A stretch of DNA of 6,266 bases from a bacterium. Its GTDB lineage: Bacteria > SM23-31 > JAUVVT01. Position numbers and translations under genes: made by a program. Of this stretch, positions 1 through 5,814 are shown one piece after another (the first letter of the stretch is position 1; each line of letters begins with the position of its first letter). The notes under the pieces are model-generated. The model had not been told where the DNA came from. It searched no databases and saw only the letters and a list, made by a program, of their open reading frames with translations. The stretch is taken from NCBI GenBank assembly GCA_030604505.1, contig JAUVVT010000123.1:1-6266 (forward strand). The letters run 5' to 3'.

Positions 1-130
1 AAAGTGAGACAAATAATGTAAATGAATGATATTTAATAACATAACTGTCTCATTTGTCTCAAAATCATCCCAAAACTGACACAAACTGACACAAAATGGC
101 ACAAAATGAGACAAATTGAGACAAAATAAA
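1..130. repeat. 10-bp-period TGASACAAA array with inverted copies
   Basis: Five direct units begin at 77, 87, 97, 107 and 117 (TGACACAAA twice, TGGCACAAA, TGAGACAAA twice), spaced exactly 10 bp, so they lie on nearly the same face of the helix. A sixth unit, TGAGACAAAT, is at 5-14. Its perfect 10-bp reverse complement ATTTGTCTCA is at 52-61, and a second, imperfect inverted copy (CTGTCTCA) is at 45-52. The 52-61 copy is also perfectly complementary to 107-116. Repeated TGRSAC-type boxes are known at the ends of some transposons, such as IS21-family and Tn7/Mu-like elements, where they bind transposase. The array could be such an end, or an operator array. No transposase lies in the window, so the role is inferred; the repeat itself is plain in the sequence. 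Confidence 0.8.
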
Positions 131-144
131 ACATCTTCTCAGAA

Positions 145-177
145 AATTCGGTGCCACAATACATATTTCTTGCCAAT
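145..177 (+). repeat. 33-bp dispersed repeat, copy 1
   Basis: This stretch, starting AATTCGGTGCCACAATAC and ending TTTCTTGCCAAT, matches 5233-5265 in the same orientation at 30 of 33 positions (two adjacent changes at 153-154 and one at 163). It directly abuts the remnant of the glycoside hydrolase-like gene, whose signal peptide coding begins about 20 bp downstream without an ATG. Similarity stops sharply at both ends. It could be a small dispersed element or a shared upstream regulatory block; function unknown. Confidence 0.75.
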
Positions 178-218
178 ATTTTTATAAAATTTCGTATGGC
201 ATTATTTTATTAATATGC

Positions 219-998
219 TTGATAACATTTACAGCTTTACCAAATAATTCAATCTCTTTTTGCCAAACTAAAGCATTCGAATGCTTCGCAGTCAGTGACC
301 TTGTGAAGATCTTTGAAGATGGTTACGGCTGCCCTCCTCCTAAGAGTATGATAGATATAATCGGAATAAGGAATGAATGCATTTCAGCTCAGTGTGTTAT
401 AAAAGCTAATACAGATCTACATGATGTGTCGATAGAGGTTAATCCGCTAATATACAGTATGGTTTCTTCTTTAAAAATTCCGTCAAATATGATCAAATGG
501 AATTTCGTCGGAAGCGTACCTGTACCGGATAACACTCCAAATACATCAAAAAAATATGTAATTCGAAGTGCGCCTGAAAAATTTCCTGATTATTTATCTG
601 AAGAAAAAAGTACATCTATATTTGAAAGTAAATATAAAGCTATCTGGCTTACAATAAAAATTCCAAGGGATGCTATACCGGGCAAATATTCCGGCAGCAT
701 TAAAATAAATTCAAATGAAGGGTCTTCTTCCCTGCTTGTCTATCTCACTATATATCCATTAGTAATGCCTGACAAGAGACATCTTAATGTAACACTCTGG
801 TACAACACACGGAAGTTCGATCTATTTCATAAAACCGGTGAAATGTACTCCGAAGCTTTTTTTGATATGCTTAAAAAATATGCACAAAATATGGTAAAAC
901 ACAGGCAAAATGTTTTTCGGGTCAATTTGAATTCAATCATATGGATGATTTTACGAGAAAGCCCGAAGTTTTGTATAACGCCAAAAAGCAAATTATAG
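219..998 (+). pseudogene. 5' part of a broken secreted DUF4091/GH123-type glycoside hydrolase-like gene
   Basis: This encodes the N-terminal beta-sandwich found ahead of the catalytic barrel in GH123/DUF4091-type secreted hydrolases. Family-like landmarks in order are SDLVKIF with an IRNE-type 'guest' segment near residues 26-55, VPVP near 100, EKFPDYL near 120, the strand IWLTIKIPRDAIPGKYSG near 143-160, LVMPDKRHLNVT near 180-190, and the start of the barrel at YAQNMVKHRQNVFRVNL near 222-238. After that the reading becomes unrelated sequence (about NSIIWMILRE onward). The first formal start is TTG at 219, but the same frame is open from 120 and encodes a hydrophobic signal-peptide core (YGIILLICLITFTALP) from 195 with no ATG, GTG or TTG before it and no Shine-Dalgarno, so the original start seems lost. 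The whole catalytic region is missing. Family assignment is by recognition of motif order, without a database search. Confidence 0.72.
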
Positions 999-1276
999 AT
1001 GAAAATTTGTCTTTAGATGAATCACCGAAGCTTATTGTTCAGACGAATCCATTGGACGGCTCGAATATTACTTTTTCTCCCGCAACTATAGAGTATTACG
1101 GCCGGACAGAACCGGGCACTGAGATAATTGTAAATAACAGGAATATCCATGTTTATCCGGACGGGGTATTTATGGACAGAACAAACATTTCTGCAAAGAA
1201 TAATAGAATAAAAGTAACTGCTAAAAATAAAAATGGAGAGAGAACGCTGATTCGTTCGTTTAATGTAGTTCAGTAA
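941..1276 (+). pseudogene. 3' part of the same broken hydrolase-like gene: C-terminal tail plus Ig-like domain
   Basis: The frame is shifted relative to the upstream fragment and overlaps it. It is open above the ATG (FEFNH precedes it), and no ribosome binding site precedes 941, so it reads as a 3' remnant and not as an independent gene. The first 25 residues (RKPEVLYNAKKQIIDE) look like the closing helix seen at the end of DUF4091-type barrels. Residues about 30-111 form a small beta-rich domain with a PLDGSNITFSPATIEYYGRTEPGTEI-type layout, as in the Big/glucodextranase-B-like Ig-fold modules that end many secreted proteins. Joined to the upstream fragment it gives an N-domain directly followed by the C-terminal module, so the simplest reading is an internal deletion of the catalytic domain that also changed frame. 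No clear terminator follows the TAA. Confidence 0.62.
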
Positions 1277-1337
1277 GATAGATGTTTGTGTGAGAAATAA
1301 GGGTTTAATTACAGAATCAATAATAATTGCAAGTTTA

Positions 1338-1366
1338 ATGAAATATTAATATCTTGAAAATATAAT
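1338..1366 (+). promoter_or_regulatory. Candidate sigma70-type promoter for the 1444 gene
   Basis: A perfect TATAAT at 1361-1366 lies 17 bp downstream of ATGAAA (1338-1343, four of six matches to TTGACA). Transcription would begin near 1373, about 70 nt before the ATG at 1444. The region is AT-rich, so a chance match is possible. A perfect 9-bp inverted repeat (CAAGTTTAA at 1330-1338, TTAAACTTG at 1381-1389) brackets this promoter. Confidence 0.4.
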
Positions 1367-1426
1367 TCTATTCATATGTCTTAAACTTGATGTATCTCTG
1401 AATATCCACCTTATGTGAAAAATAAT

Positions 1427-1431
1427 GGAGG
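1427..1431 (+). promoter_or_regulatory. Ribosome binding site for the 1444 gene
   Basis: GGAGG sits 12 nt before the ATG at 1444. The spacing is longer than the usual 5-9 nt, but no closer in-frame start exists and the signal peptide begins directly at this ATG. Confidence 0.6.
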
Positions 1432-1443
1432 TTTATTAAAACA

Positions 1444-3636
1444 ATGAAGCTTACAAAAAAATTATCACTTAAAAAGGCTTTGCTGTTTTCTTGTGTGTTA
1501 ATAGTGAGTTTTGTTATCAGTGTCTCAGGTCAAAGTCTGGATCAGTGGCAGTTTACTTCTCCTTTAAATCTTAAAGAAAACACGGTTACTGTAAAAGACC
1601 AGTTCAATGGTTATACTACACATTGGACAAATGAATACTGGAAATGGATTCAGTATGGAAATCTGTTTCAGATGAATATACCGGATGTGGACAATTATAT
1701 TATGCAGAAAAAATTAAATATTACTGAAGAATTGGGAATACTCGGATTCTGGATGGAAGAGGGATTTCTATCCGGACTTCTTTATGAAAAATTTATTGTT
1801 CTTGAAAATCCTTCATTTCAAATGATTAGTGAATATTATGGAAATGAAAATTTACTCATTTATATTAATTCCGAATTACCTTTAGGTATTGAATTGGAAG
1901 CCAAACTGCCGTCAGATGATAAATGGAAAAATATATTAAAAAGTTATCAGTATCAAAGCGGGGAATACAAAAGTGTAAAAGCATTTTATCTTGAGAATGG
2001 AACAAAAAAAATGTTCGTTGTATCTTCGGAATATCCCGAAAGACTTAATATTGTGAAAAAACTTATTGGAAATGTTGAAAAATGTATTAATAACTATGAC
2101 ATGCACCGTGGCTGGGCAGGTGTGGGAACAAGCTTTTATAGTGTAACGTGTAGCTATGGTCACCCCTTGGATATAATTGGCAGGGCGATGAATCAGGGAA
2201 ATGACTGGATTCTGTTTAGTGAGCCTAAATTGAAAAATGATCTGGAAAACTGGCTGGGCAAAATTAATTTGTCGCTTGTGGCAGATGTGGGAAGCTGGGG
2301 TGGTTATAATAGTTATGGAACTGTAATGTATGGATGTTGTGATTATGACGGATTAAGAAAACAGAATAACAGACAGAAAATTGAAGATGTAATAAAATTT
2401 GCTCGTGAACAAAATGGATATATTTTCAGACCGGTCTATCAGGATAAACTTGATAAATACCAGTTCGATGGTTATATAGGAAATTTAGGAAATAAAGAAC
2501 AAATTGACAATGAAAATGTACCGTTTATTATAAGCAGTGGTGGAATAAGAAACAGAGTCCCCGATTGTATGGTTTTATTTATTGAAAAAAATTTAAAACT
2601 GACAAAAAAGCTGATGTATGACGCAATTCTTGACAGAAGGGCAGTTGCAGTTATGGGATATGGACAGATGATGGGACCTGAATATTATCGTAATGTATTG
2701 CAGTTCCTTCTTTTGGACAGAGTTTTTCTGGAAGAATATTTTAGCAGCCGAATACATCTTGATACAAAAATAAACAATCGAAAACTCACAGTTACTATTA
2801 CAAACACCTATCCGAAAAATGTTTCCGGGATTCTTGAAATTGTCACACCGCCGGAGCTTGAACTGAAAAAGGAAAAATCCTCAAATATAATTCTTCCCGC
2901 TGCCTCCAAAAAAACAATGGAATATATCATCAAACCATCTTTGAATGCTATGAATAAAGATAATCCTGTGGCTGTGAATTTTTTATGGAAAAATAAGAAA
3001 AAGGAAACATTAACTGTAATGAGTTTGCCTCCGGTAATTTCTATTCATAAACTGATGTATGGATATTCTCCGGAACTCTCCTTTCCTGTCACTGTGCATA
3101 ATTATACGGGTAAATCATCATTTCCGGTAAAGGTTCAGGTCTTTGAGAAAAATAAACCGGGTAATATAATATATGAGGACTTAAAAAACATTAACGCTGA
3201 ACCGGGGGAATTCCAAACCAGCTCTTTTTTATTAAATCTTCCCGCGGGCAATTTTTATGCAAAAGTTACTGCCCTCGGTTCGGAGAGTATAAGTCAGATT
3301 GGAGTTGGCAGTAAAACAGGTAGTCCCGGTCTGTATGAAATTGACCTTAATGGAGATGGAATTAATGAATATAGAATGGAAAATGATAAAGTCAAGGTTA
3401 CACTCCTGAGAACGGGGGCGCGGGTAATTGAATATATTGTTAAAGAACGAAATGATAACATTCTGTTTAAACTCTGGCCCCAAAAGGAAGATACCGATAG
3501 AGAACCTTATAGAAAACGCAGATTTTATCCGTATGGCGGTTTTGAAGATTTTCTCGGGCAGCCGAGTATGGAAACTCACCATATCTACGATGCTGAAATA
3601 ATACAGGAAAAAGGTGACTATGTCCGCGTTAAATGA
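1444..3636 (+). CDS. Large secreted multidomain beta-sandwich protein, N-terminal 730 residues (frameshifted)
   Basis: The product starts with a classic Sec signal peptide: basic N-region (KLTKKLSLKK), hydrophobic core about residues 12-27, likely cleavage near SVSG-Q at 29-30. Residues 31-215 are an aromatic-rich region I do not recognise. Residues about 215-430 look like an alpha/beta domain; YDMHRGWAGVG (218-228), an 'EDVIKFAREQNGYIF' helix-strand and a late VPFIISSGG strand are laid out like a PHP-type barrel, but most metal-binding His/Asp are absent. Residues 440-500 and about 525-620 resemble NEW3/Ig-like domains (KLTVTITNTYPKNVSG). DLNGDGINE at 634-642 is a calcium-loop-like motif. 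Residues 645-730 begin a galactose-mutarotase-like beta-sandwich (GARVIEY, YGGFEDFLGQ) that continues at 3633-4145. TGA at 3634 stops this frame inside the domain. A role in exported carbohydrate metabolism is a guess from the folds. Confidence 0.75.
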   Translation: MKLTKKLSLKKALLFSCVLIVSFVISVSGQSLDQWQFTSPLNLKENTVTVKDQFNGYTTHWTNEYWKWIQYGNLFQMNIPDVDNYIMQKKLNITEELGILGFWMEEGFLSGLLYEKFIVLENPSFQMISEYYGNENLLIYINSELPLGIELEAKLPSDDKWKNILKSYQYQSGEYKSVKAFYLENGTKKMFVVSSEYPERLNIVKKLIGNVEKCINNYDMHRGWAGVGTSFYSVTCSYGHPLDIIGRAMNQGNDWILFSEPKLKNDLENWLGKINLSLVADVGSWGGYNSYGTVMYGCCDYDGLRKQNNRQKIEDVIKFAREQNGYIFRPVYQDKLDKYQFDGYIGNLGNKEQIDNENVPFIISSGGIRNRVPDCMVLFIEKNLKLTKKLMYDAILDRRAVAVMGYGQMMGPEYYRNVLQFLLLDRVFLEEYFSSRIHLDTKINNRKLTVTITNTYPKNVSGILEIVTPPELELKKEKSSNIILPAASKKTMEYIIKPSLNAMNKDNPVAVNFLWKNKKKETLTVMSLPPVISIHKLMYGYSPELSFPVTVHNYTGKSSFPVKVQVFEKNKPGNIIYEDLKNINAEPGEFQTSSFLLNLPAGNFYAKVTALGSESISQIGVGSKTGSPGLYEIDLNGDGINEYRMENDKVKVTLLRTGARVIEYIVKERNDNILFKLWPQKEDTDREPYRKRRFYPYGGFEDFLGQPSMETHHIYDAEIIQEKGDYVRVK

Positions 3637-4145
3637 CTGCTGATTTTTATGGAAACAAACTCGAAAAAATATTCACCCTTTATGGAAATACACCCCTGCT
3701 CGAAATCCGGTTTGCTTTGACGTTTAAAAATCCTGAAGCGAATATGATTGGCCCTCAGCCGATTTTAAAACTCGGTGATAAACACTGGGAGGAAGATATA
3801 TATTATGTCCCGGCTAAAGAGGGAATAAAAGAACTAAAAATGCGTCCCGAAGCTTATTATGGAGATATATTTTATTTAAAGGAAGGATGGAACGCAGGAT
3901 ATGATACAAAAGAAGATATTTCTTTCGTAGGAGCATTTCCGGTTTCGGAACCGTTATTCCTGCATATGTTTATGAAACATCCGTCAAATACAGGGTCACA
4001 TCATTTTTACGCCGAGTTTCAGCCATGGGTACCTGTTTTTCAAAAAAGTGTCAGGTATTTTTCATATTATATATGGGGTGCAGCGGGACCTTGGAAGAAT
4101 GGAATAAAAGCTTTTGAAAAAATGGGACTGATTACTAAAAACTAA
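3633..4145 (+). CDS. C-terminal 170 residues of the same protein, in the -1 frame
   Basis: This frame begins with an ATG overlapping the upstream TGA (ATGA), and it continues the interrupted domain without a gap: GDYVRVK then MTADFYGNKLEKIFTLYGNTPLL reads as consecutive beta strands of a mutarotase-like sandwich. Adding one A to AAA at 3631-3633 would fuse the two into about 900 residues. There is no Shine-Dalgarno or signal peptide before this ATG, so a separate gene is unlikely, although termination-reinitiation at ATGA is formally possible. It is rich in aromatic residues (EPEAYYGDIFYLKEGWNAGYD-type segments) and ends in a helix-like YYIWGAAGPWKNGIKAFEKMGL. I do not recognise a named family. 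The stop is followed 10 nt later by a strong hairpin terminator. Confidence 0.72.
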   Translation: MTADFYGNKLEKIFTLYGNTPLLEIRFALTFKNPEANMIGPQPILKLGDKHWEEDIYYVPAKEGIKELKMRPEAYYGDIFYLKEGWNAGYDTKEDISFVGAFPVSEPLFLHMFMKHPSNTGSHHFYAEFQPWVPVFQKSVRYFSYYIWGAAGPWKNGIKAFEKMGLITKN

Positions 4146-4155
4146 GTTCTGATTT

Positions 4156-4192
4156 AAAAAAAACCTCTTGGTAATTTCAGGAGGCTTTTTTT
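4156..4192. terminator. Bidirectional intrinsic terminator between convergent genes
   Basis: A tract of eight A (4156-4163) is followed by CCTCTTG (4164-4170), the loop GTAATTT, CAGGAGG (4178-4184), one C and seven T (4186-4192). The stem is 7 bp with one G-T wobble and could extend through A-T pairs beyond one A-C mismatch. With an A-run on one side and a T-run on the other it can work in both directions, fitting its place between the plus-strand stop at 4145 and the minus-strand stop at 4206. Confidence 0.9.
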
Positions 4193-4205
4193 AACTTTAT
4201 TTTCT

Positions 4206-4577
4206 TTACTTATTGCCCGATAGCCATTTTACAACCTGAATAAAAAACTTGCCGTAGTTATCCCATTTCTGAAATCCCGCCCCCCAGTGTGGGGATATGT
4301 CAGATGCAAACGCTAATGTTCTGCCCTTGCCAAATGTTCCGACAACAAGAAACGGATTTTGGGTTTCCTTTACACGCGCTAATATCTGGGCATCCGGTTT
4401 TGCAATAATTCTGTTATAACCGGTAAAAACCGGGCATGTTTCCCAGCGAATATCCCCTAATAATGGATGTTCAGGTACAAGAGTTTCAATGTGAACACCC
4501 TCAGGACATTCGTGTCTGTCATCATTTACATCTAAGCACGTAACCGGAAGGGCTTCTTCAACAGGGGTATCCCCCAG
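4206..4577 (-). pseudogene. C-terminal part of the frameshifted PF07090 GATase1-like protein
   Basis: Read on the minus strand from 4577 to the TAA at 4206-4208, this frame encodes GDTPVEEALPV, then EGVHIETLVPEHPLLGDIRWE, NRIIAKPDAQILA, NPFLVVGTFGKGRTLAFASDISPHWG and a final helix ending VVKWLSGNK. The 'TPVEE-LPV' motif and the 'GKGR-LAFASDISPHWG' segment are typical of the second half of COG5426/PF07090 proteins. The frame contains no Met at all and no credible start or ribosome binding site, and a TAA (4578-4580) closes it upstream, so it must be the continuation of the preceding frame. Restored, the two halves make about 285 residues, the expected family size with a signal peptide. Confidence 0.82.
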
Positions 4578-5062
4578 TTACCGATTCCTCTCCTACCCGT
4601 AAAGGATTGCCAGCCGCCTATCATCGCCAGACCGCCGCCGTTACGTGTATATTCCCTGATGGATTTAAGTCGGTTTGGACCCATAGGTGAAACAAGCATT
4701 CTTTCAAAAGGATATAACACTAATGTCTCCTGCTCGACGTCACTTAAAATAACAACGTCATATTTTTCGGCGATTGCCTTGGATGTCTCCGGAAATTCCT
4801 TTAAAGCGCGCCACGTCGTCATATGCTCAACTGTAATGTCCGGGTCTGCATTTAGCGCATCCAGCACTGGTTGGCACCAGATATGGACTTCATATCCTTT
4901 TGTCTCATAATAAAATGGAGAAGCAATAATGTTTGGACCCAGTAAAACTCCTGCATCTCCAACGTATAAAACACTTATCTGTCCTGCTAATAATGTATTC
5001 CCGATTGGAATAGTCACGAATAGTGCAAGAACCGTTAGGAATATTATTAATGATTTTTTCAT
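4532..5062 (-). pseudogene. N-terminal part of an exported GATase1-like (COG5426/PF07090) protein
   Basis: The start is ATG at 5062, chosen because AGGAGGG (5068-5074) is 5-6 nt upstream and a Sec signal peptide (MKKSLIIFLTVLALFVTIPIG, cleavage about residue 26) begins there; upstream in-frame sequence is low-complexity AT. The mature part follows the PF07090 plan: ISVLYVGDAGVLLGPNIIASPF, YEVHIWCQPVLDAL, EFPETSKAIAEKYDVVILSDVE, PNRLKSIREYTRNGGGLAMIGGWQSFTG. The elbow that carries the catalytic Cys in class I amidotransferases is IGGWQSF here, without Cys, as I recall is usual in this family, so glutamine amidotransfer is unlikely; the real function is unknown. After residue 164 (GNWG) the frame goes into 12 unrelated residues and stops at 4532. 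One base missing from the G5 run (plus strand C5, 4571-4575) explains this; the rest of the protein lies in the frame ending at 4206. Confidence 0.82.
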
Positions 5063-5067
5063 CTTAT

Positions 5068-5074
5068 CCCTCCT
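5068..5074 (-). promoter_or_regulatory. Ribosome binding site for the GATase1-like gene
   Basis: On the minus strand this reads AGGAGGG, with the AGGAGG core 6 nt before the ATG at 5062. It fixes the start and rules out the in-frame ATG at 5164, which has no such site and would add a low-complexity AT-coded extension. Confidence 0.88.
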
Positions 5075-5202
5075 AATATTAGTTATTTTAAAATAATATA
5101 TAAAGTTGTTATTTATCTGAAAAATTAAAATATTTTGTATCAATATAATAAAAAAATAAATCAAAAATTATTAAAATTTTAAGTTATTCAATAATATTTG
5201 AA

Positions 5203-5225
5203 AAAAACCAAAATAATTGGTTTTT
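5203..5225. repeat. Perfect 9-bp inverted repeat, possible weak terminator or operator
   Basis: AAAAACCAA (5203-5211), a 5-nt loop (AATAA) and TTGGTTTTT (5217-5225) form a perfect hairpin. Only two G-C pairs support it, so as a terminator it would be weak. It lies 7 bp before the 33-bp repeat copy 2 and between two divergent genes, which also fits an operator or an element boundary. Confidence 0.55.
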
Positions 5226-5232
5226 AATTCGT

Positions 5233-5265
5233 AATTCGGTAACACAATACTTATTTCTTGCCAAT
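5233..5265 (+). repeat. 33-bp dispersed repeat, copy 2
   Basis: It matches 145-177 at 30 of 33 positions in the same orientation, sharing AATTCGGT, CACAATAC and TATTTCTTGCCAAT. Both copies lie in non-coding DNA ahead of a plus-strand gene or gene remnant. The sequences flanking the two copies do not match, so the repeat is sharply bounded. Confidence 0.75.
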
Positions 5266-5345
5266 TGTAACCACTTTTGTTTGCAACTCTTTGATAGCTT
5301 CTTAGGTTTGAGGAGATAGAGGAAAATTGTTTTTTTATTTTTTTA

Positions 5346-5374
5346 TTGACAAGTCTTTGATATTAAACTATATT
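5346..5374 (+). promoter_or_regulatory. Near-consensus sigma70 promoter for the 58-residue ORF
   Basis: Perfect TTGACA (5346-5351), exactly 17 bp, then TATATT (5369-5374, five of six). A T-rich stretch just upstream (about 5328-5345) resembles an UP element. Transcription would start near 5381, about 29 nt before the ATG at 5410. It is the best promoter in the window. Confidence 0.75.
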
Positions 5375-5409
5375 TTAAGTAAAAAAAGCTAAATAACTTA
5401 TAGAATAAA

Positions 5410-5586
5410 ATGCCGCAAGAATTCACATATACATTCACAGATGAGGAACGTCAAGGTCTTATATTAAGACTTGACCTTCTTGTAAAATACCTCAATCAAG
5501 ATTTAACTTTGTCAGATGAACGGAGAAATGCTTTTATTGAAACTACTAAAGATTTGAGAAAGAGGATTGAATATGGGTATGAATAG
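5410..5586 (+). CDS. Small hypothetical protein, 58 residues
   Basis: The ORF runs from ATG at 5410 to TAG at 5584-5586. It begins MPQEFTYTFTDEERQGL and is predicted by eye to be mostly helical: residues about 10-30 (DEERQGLILRLDLLVKYLN) form an amphipathic helix, followed by a 'DLTLSDERR' turn and a second charged helix to about residue 54 (KDLRKRIEYGYE at the end). There is no signal peptide or membrane segment, so it should be cytoplasmic. I do not recognise the family. Support for a real gene is the strong promoter 29 nt before it and the sensible helix-turn-helix-like hairpin composition; against it is the lack of a Shine-Dalgarno before the ATG. The two-helix size would fit a small regulator or an antitoxin-like protein, but nothing shows that. 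No partner gene overlaps it and no terminator is evident after it. Confidence 0.55.
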   Translation: MPQEFTYTFTDEERQGLILRLDLLVKYLNQDLTLSDERRNAFIETTKDLRKRIEYGYE

Positions 5587-5802
5587 ATTTCTTTTAATAC
5601 TCAATACAAGTGTCCAAAATATTTTGACGGGATACAGGCCTTTCATTTATTAAAATATAGAAGATAGAAACATTGATATTTTAATTTTTTCTTAATAATT
5701 TTAAGTTACTACGTTTTCTGATGTCGAACATACATTTATAAGACTTTTATTTGTGAACAATTCCAATCTTGGTCTAATTTAGTCAAGAATATCAAATTAA
5801 AC

Positions 5803-5807
5803 GAAGG
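5803..5807 (+). promoter_or_regulatory. Ribosome binding site for the isochorismatase-like gene
   Basis: GAAGG lies 7 nt before the ATG at 5815. With the signal peptide starting at that ATG it decides the start. The spacer before it (5587-5802) shows no gene; TTGACG at 5624 with TATTAA 18 bp later is the only, weak, promoter-like pair. Confidence 0.65.
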
Positions 5808-5814
5808 TACAAAT

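Larger units (their letters stand above)
5063..5409. other. Divergent intergenic spacer
   Basis: This 347-nt spacer lies between the minus-strand gene starting at 5062 and the plus-strand small ORF at 5410. It holds the minus-strand ribosome binding site, a very AT-rich stretch (5080-5200) that must include the minus-strand promoter but has no single convincing -35/-10 pair, an inverted repeat (5203-5225), the direct doublet TAATTCG (5225-5238), the second 33-bp repeat copy and a near-consensus promoter (5346-5374). No convincing coding sequence is seen. Confidence 0.7.

Noticed and set aside
77..126. The 10-bp repeats as a CRISPR array or origin iterons
   Set aside because: Units are far too short and close for CRISPR, and there is no replication initiator gene or DnaA-box cluster beside them.
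1936..2163. Minus-strand open frame of 75 codons inside the 1444 gene
   Set aside because: It is antisense to a clear coding region and has no ribosome binding site or recognisable protein features.
3232..3582. Minus-strand open frame of 116 codons
   Set aside because: It lies wholly opposite the mutarotase-like coding region; composition is typical of a shadow frame.
3626..3640. Programmed -1 ribosomal frameshift at the 730/170 codon junction
   Set aside because: No slippery heptamer in the correct phase; shifting AAA back by one would face TAA, so re-pairing is poor.
4659..4910. Plus-strand open frame of 83 codons
   Set aside because: It is antisense to the well-supported PF07090 coding sequence and has no Shine-Dalgarno.
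5063..5164. Longer N-terminus for the GATase1-like protein starting at 5164
   Set aside because: The extra 34 residues are low-complexity Ile/Asn/Phe/Tyr from AT-rich DNA, while ATG 5062 has a strong AGGAGG and begins a signal peptide.
5311..5395. TTG-initiated 21-codon frame after AGGAG and GAGG (start about 5327)
   Set aside because: It is Phe/Ile-rich from a T-run, overlaps the promoter at 5346-5374, and has no protein-like features.
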